A stretch of DNA of 64,000 nucleotides from Mesobacterium pallidum (GCF_019966535.1 NZ_JAIMID010000007.1:1-64000); one strand, 5' to 3'. Positions 51,617-60,561 are shown, counted from the stretch's first letter. The notes: generated by a model from the sequence alone, not told the origin. A program made the numbers and translations.

Positions 51617-51636
51617 ACGGGGTTCAGTGAGGTTGG

Positions 51637-51665
51637 AAACGCCCGCGCTACGGCGCGGGCGTTTT
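51637..51665. terminator. Bidirectional terminator between katG and the flavoprotein gene
   Basis: A 12-bp perfect stem (AAACGCCCGCGC / GCGCGGGCGTTT) with TACG loop, flanked by A-run and T-run. It lies between convergent genes and can terminate both. Confidence 0.92.
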
Positions 51666-51684
51666 CGCTTGGGCGAGGCTTGCG

Positions 51685-54144
51685 CTACCGCCGCATCCGC
51701 GCGCCGGTCGGGTCATACATCGGACGCAGCGCGGCCTCGGCCGCGAACCGCTCCCCCGCGATCTCGATCTCGTAGCGCGAGGCGAGGAGGCTGGCCGCGT
51801 CCTCGCCCGGGCAGGGCACGTAACCCAGTCCGATGGCGCCGCCAAGCGTATGACCATATGCGCCGCTGGTCAGGTCGCCGACCACGTCGCCATCCCGCAG
51901 GATCGGCTCGTTGTGATAAAGCAGGGGCGCCGGGTCGGTCAGCCGGAACTGCACCAGCCGCTGCGTAAGGCCGTTGTCCCGCCGTGCCAGCACCGCGTCG
52001 CGGCCGATGAAGTCGGGTTTCCCGAGGTCCACCGCGAAGCCCAGCCCGGCTTCAAGCACATGGTCGTCGCTGCCGATGTCATGGCCGAAATGTCGAAAGC
52101 CCTTCTCGATCCGGCACGACTCCATCGCGTGCAGACCGCAAAGCCGCGCCCCGGTGCCCTCGGTTGCCGCCATCAGCGTCTCGAACACATGGGCGCATTG
52201 GTCGGCCGAGACGTAGATCTCCCACCCCAGTTCGCCCACGTAGGACAGCCGATGTGCGCGGGCGCGGCCGAGGCCGAAATCCACCTCGCGCGCGGTGTAG
52301 AACGGGTGCCCCGCATCCGACCAATCGTGCCAGGGCGCCGCGCGGGCCAGCAGGTCGCGCGACCCGGGTCCCATGACGGCCAGGACGCCTTCGCCCGCCG
52401 TGACGTCGAGGATCGAGACCGCGTCGTCCCCCCGCCACCGCATCAGCCAGGCGAGGTCGCGGACTACAGTGGCGGCGGGCGTGACGACCAGGTAGCGCGT
52501 CTCCTCTTGACGTGTCACCGTAATGTCGCCCTCTATCCCTCCGGCATTGTTCAGGAATTGCGTGTAGACGATCCGGCCGACGGGCACGTCGATCTGCCCG
52601 CCGCAGACCCGGTTGAGGAAGCGCATCGCGTCCCGCCCATCGACCAGGATCTTGCCGAAGGAGCTCATGTCGTAGATCCCGACGCCCTCGCGGATCGCGC
52701 GGTGCTCGGCGGCCGAGGCCTGGAACCAGTTTTGCCGTTTCCAGGAATAGCGGTATTCGGCCGTCTCGCCCGGCGCCGCGAACCAATTGGCGCGCTCCCA
52801 ACCGGCGAGTTCTCCGAACACGGCGCCCCGTGCGGCCAGCGCATCGTGGAAGGGCGAACGGCGTACCCCGCGCGCCGTCGCCTTCTGGCGGTAGGGGAAA
52901 TGATCCGCGTAGAGCAGCCCCAGCGTCTCGCTCGCCCGTGTCGCAAGGTAGGTGCGGTTCTGCATGAAGGGCTGCATCCGGCGAATGTCCACGTCCGACA
53001 GGTCGAAGGGCGGATGGCCATGCGCCATCCAATGCGCCAGCGCCATGCCCGCGCCGCCCGCCGACTGGATGCCGATGGAATTGAAGCCGGCGGCGACGAA
53101 ATAACCCCGGATTTCAGGCGCTTCGCCCAGGTGATAGGCATCGTCGGGGGTGAAGCTTTCGGGCCCGTTGAAGAAGGTCTGGATGCCGGTGCTTTGCAAC
53201 GCGGGCATGCGGGTCATGGCCTGTTCGAGGATCGGCTCGAAATGGTCGAAATCCTCGGGCAGCTGGTCGAAACAGAAATCCTCGGGGATGCCGCGCGTGG
53301 CCCAGGGCTTGGCGACGGGCTCGAAGGCGCCGATCAGGAACTTGCCCGCGTCCTCCTTGTAATAGGCGCATTCGTCCGGCACCCGCAGGACCGGCAGTTG
53401 GCTCAGCCCGGCGACAGGCTCGGTCACCACGTAGAAATGTTCGCAGGCCTGCAGAGGCACGTTCACGCCGTTCCGGCGGCCCAGCTCGGCGGCCCACATG
53501 CCGCCGCAGTTCACCACGTAATCGGCTGAAATCACGCCGCTTTCGCCGGTTTCGTCCTGCCAGGCCACGCCCGACACGGCCCGCGCGCCGCCGCGCCGAG
53601 TCTCGAGCACCTCGGTGACCTTGACGTGCTCGAAGATCTGAACGCCGTTCATCCGGGCGCCTTTCGCGAGCGCCAGCGCGATGTTGCCCGGATCGCCCTG
53701 GCCGTCTTTCGGCAGATGCACCGCGCCGGTGAACCCTTCGGTGTTCACCTGTGGGTGCAGGCGTTCCAACCCGGCCCGGTCCAGCGGCGTGACCTCGACG
53801 CCAAAAGCGCGCGCCATGGAGGCCTGGCGCAGGATCTCTTCGCGCCGTTCCTCCGTCAGCGCCATGGTGATCGAGCCGCAGCGGCGAAAGCCGGTGGCGA
53901 CGCCGGTTTCCTCTTCGAGGCCCCAGTAGAGCTCCTGCGAATAGCGGCTGAGGCGGGTCATGTTCCGCGTTGCGCGCAGCTGGGCGATCAGCCCGGCCGC
54001 GTGCCAGGTGGTGCCGCTGGTCAGCTGCTTGCGTTCCAGCAGCACGACGTCCGTCCAGCCCAGCTTGCCCAGGTGATAGGCGACCGAGCAGCCGGCGATG
54101 CCGCCGCCGATGATGACCGCGCGGGCATGAGGGGGCGGGGGCAT
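51685..54144 (-). CDS. Dimethylglycine/sarcosine dehydrogenase-type flavoprotein (DAO + GcvT)
   Basis: An 819-residue oxidoreductase. The N-terminal FAD-binding domain begins AVIIGGGIAGCSVAYHLGKLG, then the family motif ELTSGTTWHAAG appears as QLTSGTTWHAAG (covalent-FAD region in relatives). From about residue 440 the protein has a GcvT-like folate-binding half (VGIYDMSSFGKILVDGRDA..., then GELGWEIYVSADQ and HAMESCRIEKGFRHFGHD). Such enzymes oxidise N-methylated glycine derivatives and pass the methyl-derived carbon to tetrahydrofolate. The exact substrate (dimethylglycine, sarcosine or a related amine) is uncertain. Start ATG at 54144; on the same strand as, and 114 bases after, the B12-riboswitch gene. 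Confidence 0.88.
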   Translation of the reverse strand: MPPPPHARAVIIGGGIAGCSVAYHLGKLGWTDVVLLERKQLTSGTTWHAAGLIAQLRATRNMTRLSRYSQELYWGLEEETGVATGFRRCGSITMALTEERREEILRQASMARAFGVEVTPLDRAGLERLHPQVNTEGFTGAVHLPKDGQGDPGNIALALAKGARMNGVQIFEHVKVTEVLETRRGGARAVSGVAWQDETGESGVISADYVVNCGGMWAAELGRRNGVNVPLQACEHFYVVTEPVAGLSQLPVLRVPDECAYYKEDAGKFLIGAFEPVAKPWATRGIPEDFCFDQLPEDFDHFEPILEQAMTRMPALQSTGIQTFFNGPESFTPDDAYHLGEAPEIRGYFVAAGFNSIGIQSAGGAGMALAHWMAHGHPPFDLSDVDIRRMQPFMQNRTYLATRASETLGLLYADHFPYRQKATARGVRRSPFHDALAARGAVFGELAGWERANWFAAPGETAEYRYSWKRQNWFQASAAEHRAIREGVGIYDMSSFGKILVDGRDAMRFLNRVCGGQIDVPVGRIVYTQFLNNAGGIEGDITVTRQEETRYLVVTPAATVVRDLAWLMRWRGDDAVSILDVTAGEGVLAVMGPGSRDLLARAAPWHDWSDAGHPFYTAREVDFGLGRARAHRLSYVGELGWEIYVSADQCAHVFETLMAATEGTGARLCGLHAMESCRIEKGFRHFGHDIGSDDHVLEAGLGFAVDLGKPDFIGRDAVLARRDNGLTQRLVQFRLTDPAPLLYHNEPILRDGDVVGDLTSGAYGHTLGGAIGLGYVPCPGEDAASLLASRYEIEIAGERFAAEAALRPMYDPTGARMRR

Positions 54145-54258
54145 GGCAAGCTCCTGTCAAGGCAACGGGCAATGGCCCGAGGGCAGCCCGTCACGCGCCC
54201 GAATGCAAGAAAAATCGCCCAGGCCAGACTGGCGTGACGCGCTGAATCGACGCGGGCG

Positions 54259-54666
54259 TCAGCAGGGACGGGCCTGGGCGCCGGCAACCACCCGCGCGGA
54301 GAGCGGCGAGAGGGCAAAGGCCAGCGGCGCCGCCTCGACCGGCATGGACCCGGGCCCGTCGCAGGCCAGGAAGTCCGATGCGAAGCGGTCCAACGCCGCC
54401 ACCTCGGATTCGTCCGACACGCCGCAGAACACCGCGGCCCCTTCGGGCGAGAGGCGAAACACGGCCGAACAGGCCCGCGCGCAGCCGTCCAGCTGGCTGG
54501 TCCCGGTCATGTCGAGATCGGGTGTCACCCGCCGCGCCGCGCGGCCCGCGCGGTCCAGCGCCCGCAGCATCCGCGTCGCCGCCGGGCAAGGGCGGCCCAG
54601 GTGCGGGCAGAGCGTGCTGATCATGTCGCTGTCGGGGGTCTCCCCGGCCTGGTCATCCGTCATCAT
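54259..54666 (-). CDS. Small cysteine-rich protein under cobalamin riboswitch control
   Basis: A 135-residue soluble protein with cysteines in LCPHLGRPCPA near the N-terminus, GTSQLDGCARACSAVF in the middle, VFCGV and a C-terminal Cys. The pattern resembles small metal-binding (ferredoxin-like, DUF1636-type) proteins found in cobalt/cobalamin loci. I am not certain of the family. Start ATG 54666 (or 54663) with GGAGG upstream. A cobalamin riboswitch about 120 bases upstream on the same strand implies a role in cobalamin or cobalt homeostasis. The 54145-54258 gap to the flavoprotein gene shows no terminator, so read-through is possible. Confidence 0.7.
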   Translation of the reverse strand: MMTDDQAGETPDSDMISTLCPHLGRPCPAATRMLRALDRAGRAARRVTPDLDMTGTSQLDGCARACSAVFRLSPEGAAVFCGVSDESEVAALDRFASDFLACDGPGSMPVEAAPLAFALSPLSARVVAGAQARPC

Positions 54667-54779
54667 GGCGCCCTCCGCGCGCTGTGCGGACGGGGGAGAC
54701 GGGTGGGGCCGGACGGCACGGGCAGGGGCCCGCGTCGGACAAGCGCCACCGGAACACCCCGCCCGGCCTGGTTCATGTC

Positions 54780-54955
54780 ACGATGGCAGGTCTCCTGGCT
54801 TGCGGGTCGACGCTCCTCCGGGCCTTCCCGGGGACTGGGCCCCAGTGGCAATTCCGGTCTCGCTCTCCGCCTACAGTTGCGGGGGCAGCCGCGGACTGGT
54901 CCCGGATCGTTCCGGCACGCACCGCGTTCCCTTTCAAGCCGATTGCAACATCGGC
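54780..54955 (-). ncRNA. Cobalamin (B12) riboswitch
   Basis: Read on the minus strand, the hallmark elements appear in order: GGGAACGCGGTGCG, a CCGG...CCGGGAC arm, GCTGCCCCCGCAACTGTA (the conserved core), GAGCGAGACC, GCCACTGGG and GGGAAGGCC, and finally CCCGCAAGCCAGGAGACC followed by TGCC, the B12 box. The terminal CGATG/CATCG pairing closes P1. The next gene on that strand is the cysteine-rich protein. A GC-rich segment between aptamer and start codon could act as the expression platform, sequestering the ribosome-binding site when adenosylcobalamin is bound. Confidence 0.93.
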
Positions 54956-55026
54956 ACCATCTGGCCCATGGGTGCCACGCGCCGCCCGATTTGTCCACCC
55001 GGGGATGCTGCGGTGCCGTCACAGTG

Positions 55027-55058
55027 CTAACCATTCGTTCACCGCGCCGTTGTTGACG
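55027..55058 (+). promoter_or_regulatory. Degenerate CtrA-like box and -35 element upstream of the RTX gene
   Basis: CTAA-N7-TTCA (55027-55041) is two mismatches from the alphaproteobacterial CtrA full site TTAA-N7-TTAA, and it lies just before TTGACG (55053-55058). No clear -10 follows at 17 bases. RTX genes under CtrA or quorum-sensing control are known in roseobacters, so the site is plausible but weak. Confidence 0.3.
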
Positions 55059-55106
55059 CAGGGGTGCACGCTAGGCTGGTCGGATCACAACGCCAGGATG
55101 GGTCAG

Positions 55107-57431
55107 ATGGCATTGATTACAGGGTCGAACGCTTCGGAAACCATGATCGGGACGTCGGGTGACGACACGCTTGAAGGGAACGGCGGGGATGACACCTTTC
55201 GCCCCGGTGCGGGCGATGACCTGTCGCAGGGTGGCAGCGGCAAGGACCGGTTCGAGAACAGCGTCGGTGACGACACCTCCTACGGAAGTGGCGGAAATGA
55301 CAGCTTTTTCTACTCGACCGTCTACACGGCCACGCTGGATGCCGAGACCTACGACGGCGGCGAAGGCGACGACGACCTGACGATCTGGATGGCGGCGGCC
55401 ACGACCCTGGCCTTTGACTTGTCGGCCTGGCCGGACGCCGCGGGCTGGGGCAACGGCAGCTTCGGCCTGCGCTTCCGCGACATCGAATCGTTCAACGTCT
55501 CGACCGGGGCTGGCGCGGACACGATCAACAGTCACCTCGGAAACGACGTGATTGCCACCTGGGCTGGAAACGATGTGATCCGGGCTGCGGCCGGGCAGGA
55601 CACCGTGCGCGGCGGGCTCGGGAATGACACCATCTTTGGCGGGGCGGGCAACGATCTGCTGATCGGGGACGATGACGGCAGCGGCGACGGCGCGGACGTG
55701 ATCCGTGGTGGCAATGGCGCCGACGTGATCCGGGGCGAAGGCGGGGCCGATGTCCTTTACGGTCAGAACGGCGCCGACACGATCGACGGCGGCGCGGGCA
55801 ACGACGTGATCGAAGGTAACGCCGGCCACGATTTCGTCCGCGCGGGCCTGGGCAACGACACGGTGCTGGGCGGCTGGGGCAGCGACACCGCCTGGGGCGG
55901 CGACGGCGCCGACAGCCTGGTGGGCGACGGCGGGGCCGATTTCCTTTACGGCGAGGTCGGCGACGACATCGTCATCGGCGGCGACGGCCACGACCACCTC
56001 GAGGGGAACGAGGGTGCGGACACGCTGATCGGCGGCGACGGCAACGACTGGATGCGCGGGTCCTACGACAACGACATCCTTTGGGGCGGCACAGGGCACG
56101 ACTATCTCTGGGGCGGCTATGGCGACGATTATGTCTGGATCGAGAACGACTTCGGCAATGACACGATCGACGCCGAGGGGGTGAACGAGGTGATCGGCGA
56201 CACGCTCGACCTCAGCCTCGTGACCGATGACCTGGTGATCGACCTCACCGGCAACTCGCCCAAGGTCGGCAGCTTCACCGATGGCACCTGGACGGCGGTC
56301 TATGACCAGATCGAGATCCTCATTCTTGGCGCGGGGCGCGACACGCTGAAACTGGCCGATTTCGGCGGCAGCGACACGGTTTACGGGTTCGACACGACGG
56401 ATGCGGGCGACGGGACCATGACAGACCGGCTGCACACGCTGGGCCTGACCAACGACTGGGGCACGACGCCCATCACCGCCGCCGACGTGACCGTCACCGA
56501 CGACGGCTTCGGCAACGCGCTGCTGACCTTTGCGGGCTTCATGGACGACCTGACCCTGATCGGCGTCGCGCCCGAAGAGATCGACGAGCTGCACGAGCTG
56601 GTCGCGGCGGGCATCCCGCTGGGGGCGCTCGACCACGTGGTCACGGGCACCTCGGGCGCCGACCTGATCGACGCCGCCTATGCCGGCGATCCGCAGGGCG
56701 ACCGGGTGGACGCACATGACGCCATCGACGCCTCGGATGACGACGTGATCCGGCCCGGAAACGGTGCCGACACGGTCTGGGCCGGGGACGGTGACGACTG
56801 GGTGATCGGCGAGGGCACCACGGGCGCCAAGCGGATCTACGGCGAGGATGGCGACGATTCCGTCTCGGGCGGGGGCGGCAACGACACGCTGGTCGGCGGC
56901 ATGGGCAACGACACGCTCTTTGGCGGGAACGGGCGCGACCTGGTGCAGGCCGGCAAGGATGCCGACCGGCTTTACGGTGGCGCCTCGAGCGACACGCTCG
57001 AGGGCGGCGACGGCAATGACCGGCTCTTTGGCGGCAAGGGGCGCGACACCGGCTACCTGGGCGCTGGCGACGATCTCTGGACCGACACCGACCAGGTCGA
57101 ATGGGGCGATGACCTTGTCTACGGCGGCGCGGGCGACGACACGATCGGCACCACGGCCGGGAACGACACGCTGACCGGCGGGGCCGGGGCGGATGTCTTT
57201 GTCTTTGCCGCGACCGTCGGGGACGTGGAGATCACCGATCTCACGCTCGGCCTCGACCGGCTCGAGCTGGATGCGGCGCTCTGGACCGGCAGCTTCGACC
57301 AGGCCGCGCTGGACGCGATGGCCAGCGTGGTTGCGGGCGGGATCGAGCTGGCGCTGGATACGGGCGCGGTCCTGACGCTGACCGGGCTGACCGGCACGGC
57401 CGGTCTGATCGACGACATCATCCTGCTGTAG
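55107..57431 (+). CDS. Large RTX calcium-binding secreted protein with two repeat blocks
   Basis: A 774-residue protein with no signal peptide and repeats from the start (ITGSNASETMIGTSGDDTLEGNGGDDTF). Repeats thin out, then a main RTX block spans ~130-345. A non-repeat module (~350-520) contains GDTLDLSLVTDDLVIDLTG and DTVYGFDTTDAGDGTMTDRLHTLGL, a module that recurs in other roseobacter RTX proteins. A second RTX block (~560-700) follows, and the C-terminus (ADVFVFAATVGDVEITDLTLGLDRLEL...LIDDIILL) is a type I secretion region. No enzymatic domain is seen. It is probably a cell-surface or matrix protein. Start ATG 55107; ATG 55098 is also possible. Confidence 0.85.
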   Translation: MALITGSNASETMIGTSGDDTLEGNGGDDTFRPGAGDDLSQGGSGKDRFENSVGDDTSYGSGGNDSFFYSTVYTATLDAETYDGGEGDDDLTIWMAAATTLAFDLSAWPDAAGWGNGSFGLRFRDIESFNVSTGAGADTINSHLGNDVIATWAGNDVIRAAAGQDTVRGGLGNDTIFGGAGNDLLIGDDDGSGDGADVIRGGNGADVIRGEGGADVLYGQNGADTIDGGAGNDVIEGNAGHDFVRAGLGNDTVLGGWGSDTAWGGDGADSLVGDGGADFLYGEVGDDIVIGGDGHDHLEGNEGADTLIGGDGNDWMRGSYDNDILWGGTGHDYLWGGYGDDYVWIENDFGNDTIDAEGVNEVIGDTLDLSLVTDDLVIDLTGNSPKVGSFTDGTWTAVYDQIEILILGAGRDTLKLADFGGSDTVYGFDTTDAGDGTMTDRLHTLGLTNDWGTTPITAADVTVTDDGFGNALLTFAGFMDDLTLIGVAPEEIDELHELVAAGIPLGALDHVVTGTSGADLIDAAYAGDPQGDRVDAHDAIDASDDDVIRPGNGADTVWAGDGDDWVIGEGTTGAKRIYGEDGDDSVSGGGGNDTLVGGMGNDTLFGGNGRDLVQAGKDADRLYGGASSDTLEGGDGNDRLFGGKGRDTGYLGAGDDLWTDTDQVEWGDDLVYGGAGDDTIGTTAGNDTLTGGAGADVFVFAATVGDVEITDLTLGLDRLELDAALWTGSFDQAALDAMASVVAGGIELALDTGAVLTLTGLTGTAGLIDDIILL

Positions 57432-57502
57432 GGAGGCAGTTCTGGGACTAGTGACCTTTTCCGTGATCGCAGCGGCTTGTGCCGTATTGTTCATCCATCG
57501 CT

Positions 57503-58255
57503 TCAGCCCCCGGCCCGCATCAGTGCGCCAAAGGGCAACAGCTCGGTCGGCAGACCGGCGAGCACCATCATGTGCCACAACAGGGCCTGGTTACTCGTCA
57601 GCACAGGCTTGCCAAGTTCGGCCTCGGTCTCGGCGATGATGGGCAGGGCCCGCAGGTTGGTGCAGGCCAGGAAGACCGCGTCGCAGGGCGCCTGCGCGGC
57701 GACCGACAGGATGGCGGCGCGCAGGGAATGGGCCTCGATCCGGGCGACGCGCTCGTCGCTGGGTTCCTCCATCGACCCGAAACCGGCGATCTCAAGCCCC
57801 GCCGCCGTGAGCGCAGCGCGCATGGCGTCCGACACCTCGGGCAGGTAGGGCGTGACGAAGCCCAGCCGCGTGATCCCCAGCGCCCGGCAGGCGGCGATGG
57901 TGGCGGTCAGCGGGTCGGTCACGGCGCGGGCGTCGATGCCCGCGCGCACGCCCGCCGCCACCTTGTCCGGCCCGATCCGCGTCGCGCCGGACGTACAGCC
58001 ATAGCCCACCACGTCATAGGGGTGGGTCGCGGGCAACAGCGCGGCCGAGCGGGGCAGTTCGGCCTCCATCCGCGCGAGCGCGTCCATCGTGACCTCGGTC
58101 TCGCAGGGGATGCGGCTGACGTAGTGGGCGACGCCGTCTCCTTGCAGGACCTGCCGCGCCTCGTGCTCGATCGTCTCGTCGGTGCGCAGCACGATCAGGC
58201 CGAAATTGGCGCGATGGCCCAGTGGCGGGCCAAGGTCAAAGGGCAGGCGGGTCAT
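57503..58255 (-). CDS. Asp/Glu racemase/maleate isomerase-family enzyme
   Basis: A 250-residue enzyme of the aspartate/glutamate racemase superfamily, closest in layout to maleate isomerase, arylmalonate decarboxylase and EutA-type proteins. Two catalytic cysteines are placed as expected: GYGCTSGA in the first half and FLACTNLRAL in the second. The start ATG 58255 overlaps the stop of the M24 peptidase gene (ATGA), so the two are co-translated; an ATG three codons upstream is possible. The pair could process an N-acylated or dicarboxylic compound. EutA of ectoine catabolism is an alternative identity, but other ectoine genes are absent. Confidence 0.75.
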   Translation of the reverse strand: MTRLPFDLGPPLGHRANFGLIVLRTDETIEHEARQVLQGDGVAHYVSRIPCETEVTMDALARMEAELPRSAALLPATHPYDVVGYGCTSGATRIGPDKVAAGVRAGIDARAVTDPLTATIAACRALGITRLGFVTPYLPEVSDAMRAALTAAGLEIAGFGSMEEPSDERVARIEAHSLRAAILSVAAQAPCDAVFLACTNLRALPIIAETEAELGKPVLTSNQALLWHMMVLAGLPTELLPFGALMRAGG

Positions 58256-59415
58256 GGGGCGCACTCCAGTTCCGGCATCTCACGCGGGGCGCGGGGGGTG
58301 AGCCAGTCTGCGCCGGTGTCGGTGATCAGGATGTCTTCCTCGTGCACCAGCATCCGGCCGGGGGCGATCTGGAAACCGGGTTCCAGCGTCAGCACCATGC
58401 CGGGGCGCAGCGGCGTCGTGTCGGCGGGGATGAGCGAGGGCCATTCAGTCAGCCGCATCCCCAGCCCATGCCCCAGCCGCCCGCCGGCGCCCGCGTCCCC
58501 ATGGGCCGAGATCACGGCGTTCATGGCGTGGTAAAGATCGGCCGCCGTGGCGCCGGGGCGGGCGGCGGCAAAACCGGCCTCGGTCGCGTCATGCAGCAGG
58601 GCATGGGCTTCGCGGACCTCGGGCGCGGGCAGGCCGACCGACCAGTTGCGGTCGAAATCGCAGAAGTACCCGTGGCGCACCGCCCCGGTGTCGAGCATCA
58701 GCACGTCGCCCGGCACCAGCGGCCTGTCCGAGGCGGGCGAGATGACGTCGCCATACCCGCCGGGCGCCGCGGCCCCGGCAAGGTAAGGCACCCAGTCGGC
58801 GCCTTCGTCCAGAAGCAGCGCCTGGAAGTCGCGGAAGACCCGCGACAACGGCACCCCGGCGCGGGCGATCTGCGGGACGCGGTCAAAGGCCCGGCCGGCG
58901 ATGGCGCAAATCTCGCGGATCACGGCGATCTCGGCCGGCGATTTCACCTCCTGCTGGGAGCGCAGCAGCGGCGTCGCGTCGGCCATGGTGCGGCCGGGCA
59001 GGGCGGATTGCAGCCGCGCCCAGTCGGTGAGCGGCATGCGCAGCACCGACTCGCGCCCCATGGGCGTGCCGATGCGGTCGCCGGGGGCGGTCACCTCGGC
59101 CAGGGCCTCGACCAGCAGCGACACACCATCGTCGGCGTAATCCGGGGCGACCCATGTGCGGATGTCGTCGAGCCAGGTCTGGCCCATCAGCTCGGCCCCG
59201 ATGCCGGGGATCACCGCGATGGGCTTGCCAGCGGCGGGCAGCACCAGGAACCAGGGCCGCGTCGGGCTTTCCCAGAACCGGGTGAAAAAGCCGGTGAAAT
59301 AGCGCAGGTCCGGCTCGGTCGTCAGCAGCATGGCCGCCAGCCCCTCGGCCGCCATGGCGGCCTGCGCCGCACGGGTGCGGGCGGCGTATTCATCGGTGGC
59401 AAAGGGCGGGGGCAT
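58252..59415 (-). CDS. M24-family metallopeptidase (aminopeptidase P-like)
   Basis: A 387-residue pita-bread-fold peptidase with an N-terminal creatinase-like domain (TRAAQAAMAAEGLAAMLLTTEPDLRYFTGF). All five metal ligands are recognisable: Asp in LMLDTG, Asp in FCDFDRN, His in GHGLGM, Glu in TLEPG and Glu in VHEEDILIT. It could be an Xaa-Pro peptidase, or a relative with another amide substrate; ectoine hydrolase and the DMSP lyase DddP are in the same family, but their hallmark N-terminal motifs are not evident. Start ATG 59415 with GAGG upstream. It is co-transcribed with the racemase-like gene. Confidence 0.85.
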   Translation of the reverse strand: MPPPFATDEYAARTRAAQAAMAAEGLAAMLLTTEPDLRYFTGFFTRFWESPTRPWFLVLPAAGKPIAVIPGIGAELMGQTWLDDIRTWVAPDYADDGVSLLVEALAEVTAPGDRIGTPMGRESVLRMPLTDWARLQSALPGRTMADATPLLRSQQEVKSPAEIAVIREICAIAGRAFDRVPQIARAGVPLSRVFRDFQALLLDEGADWVPYLAGAAAPGGYGDVISPASDRPLVPGDVLMLDTGAVRHGYFCDFDRNWSVGLPAPEVREAHALLHDATEAGFAAARPGATAADLYHAMNAVISAHGDAGAGGRLGHGLGMRLTEWPSLIPADTTPLRPGMVLTLEPGFQIAPGRMLVHEEDILITDTGADWLTPRAPREMPELECAP

Positions 59416-59601
59416 GGCGGCCTCGGTTCGGCATCTGTTGCGCCGATCGTGACGCGATCCTGCGGGAAAGCAATGCAAATCCGCGGCCGGGCAGCTGCGG
59501 CGCGGGCCGGTGCCGGGCATCGCGGCAGGGCCGCCGCGCCGGCCCGAAACGGGGGCACGACCCGCGCCGCGAAGAACCTGCGAAAGGCGGGGATTTTCCT
59601 G

Positions 59602-59630
59602 TTGACGCGCCCCTGTGCTTTGCTTATTCC
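59602..59630 (+). promoter_or_regulatory. Promoter of tRNA-Asp
   Basis: TTGACG, a 17-base spacer and TATTCC place transcription start just before the tRNA at 59640. The position and match are good for a sigma70-type promoter. Confidence 0.7.
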
Positions 59631-59639
59631 GCCCCTCAC

Positions 59640-59716
59640 GCGGTTGTAGCTCAGTTGGTTAGAGTACCGGCCTGTCACGCCGGGGGTCGCGGGTTCGAGC
59701 CCCGTCAACCGCGCCA
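59640..59716 (+). tRNA. tRNA-Asp (GTC)
   Basis: 77 bases including an encoded CCA end. The acceptor stem GCGGTTG pairs with CAACCGC, the D-arm has AGCTCAGTTGGTTAGAG, the anticodon stem CCGGC/GCCGG encloses loop CTGTCAC with anticodon GTC, and the T-arm carries GGGTTCGAGCCCC. The discriminator is G, as for Asp tRNAs. Confidence 0.97.
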
Positions 59717-59746
59717 CTTTCCCCCGTTGATACCCGGTGGGAACGG

Positions 59747-59777
59747 CAAAAGGCGCCCCGATTCGGGGCGCCTTTTT
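59747..59777. terminator. Terminator after tRNA-Asp
   Basis: A 10-bp stem (AGGCGCCCCG / CGGGGCGCCT) with a three-base loop, flanked by AAAA on the left and TTTTT on the right. It can terminate both the tRNA and the converging minus-strand gene. Confidence 0.93.
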
Positions 59778-59802
59778 GCATTTCAAGCCGCGGCCGGTCA
59801 GG

Positions 59803-60561
59803 TCAGTAGGTGTACCCCAGCGCCGCCTCGAGCTCGAGGTCGAGCGTCTGGCACATGAAGCAAGTGTCATCGGCATTCATCGACGGCGGTGTGGCCGGGC
59901 GCTCCGCGACACGCGGGCGGAACTTGGACCCAAGCCGCTTGAGCACAGGGCTGAACGCATCGCCGCGGGGCAGGCCCAGCTGCATGGTCAGAGCGTCGAG
60001 AAACGCTTCGGGCGCCTCGGTCACGGTCTCGAGCCGGACCAGCGCAACCGTTGCGTGGCGGTTGAACCAGCCGGTCAGGGCCTGCAGCTTCATGCGCCGC
60101 AGCTCGAACAGATTGGCCAGTGGTTCTCCGGTCAGGGGATGGCGGTCATATTGCAGCGGCTGGCCCACGGCGCCGATCCGGCGCGCGTCGGGAAAGTAGC
60201 GCCCGGAGTCGATCTCGGTCAGCCAAGGCGTGCGGATGAAGTCCGAGAACCCCATCTGCTGCATCTCGATGCTGCTGTGCCAGGGCTTGGCATGCATCGA
60301 GATCGCCCAGTCGGCGGCATTGCGCACCACGCAGAGAACCAGGAAATCCTCGGGCACCGCCACCGCGTGGCTGAAGCCGTGTTTCCATCCCAGCGCCTCG
60401 GACGCCTTGAGCTCGGTGTTGCGGCCGACCAGTCGCTTGAGCAGGTTGGTGCCGGATGATCGTTCGCCCAGAACCTGGAACTGGGTCGGGCGGACTGTGG
60501 CGGAGTGCCTGACCAGCAAGCCGGTGTCCCCGAAATCCCTGGACAGCAATGAGATCCCCAT
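59803..60561 (-). CDS. Sulfotransferase-like protein
   Basis: A 252-residue protein with sulfotransferase-type features. A PAPS 5'-phosphosulfate-binding-like loop is near the N-terminus (VLGERSSGTNLLKRLVGRN), and the 3'-phosphate region is near residue 80 (LCVVRNAADWAISMHAKPWH). The C-terminus has a CxxC (CFMCQTLDLE). No transmembrane segment, so cytoplasmic. It is convergent with the tRNA and divergent from a glycosyltransferase-like gene, which hints at modification of a surface glycan. Acceptor unknown. Start ATG 60561 with GGGAGGA upstream. Confidence 0.65.
   Translation of the reverse strand: MGISLLSRDFGDTGLLVRHSATVRPTQFQVLGERSSGTNLLKRLVGRNTELKASEALGWKHGFSHAVAVPEDFLVLCVVRNAADWAISMHAKPWHSSIEMQQMGFSDFIRTPWLTEIDSGRYFPDARRIGAVGQPLQYDRHPLTGEPLANLFELRRMKLQALTGWFNRHATVALVRLETVTEAPEAFLDALTMQLGLPRGDAFSPVLKRLGSKFRPRVAERPATPPSMNADDTCFMCQTLDLELEAALGYTY

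Noticed and set aside
58252..59415. DMSP lyase DddP or ectoine hydrolase identity for the M24 protein
   Set aside because: All five peptidase metal ligands are present and the N-terminal sequence lacks the motifs I associate with DddP or DoeA, so only the family name is given.
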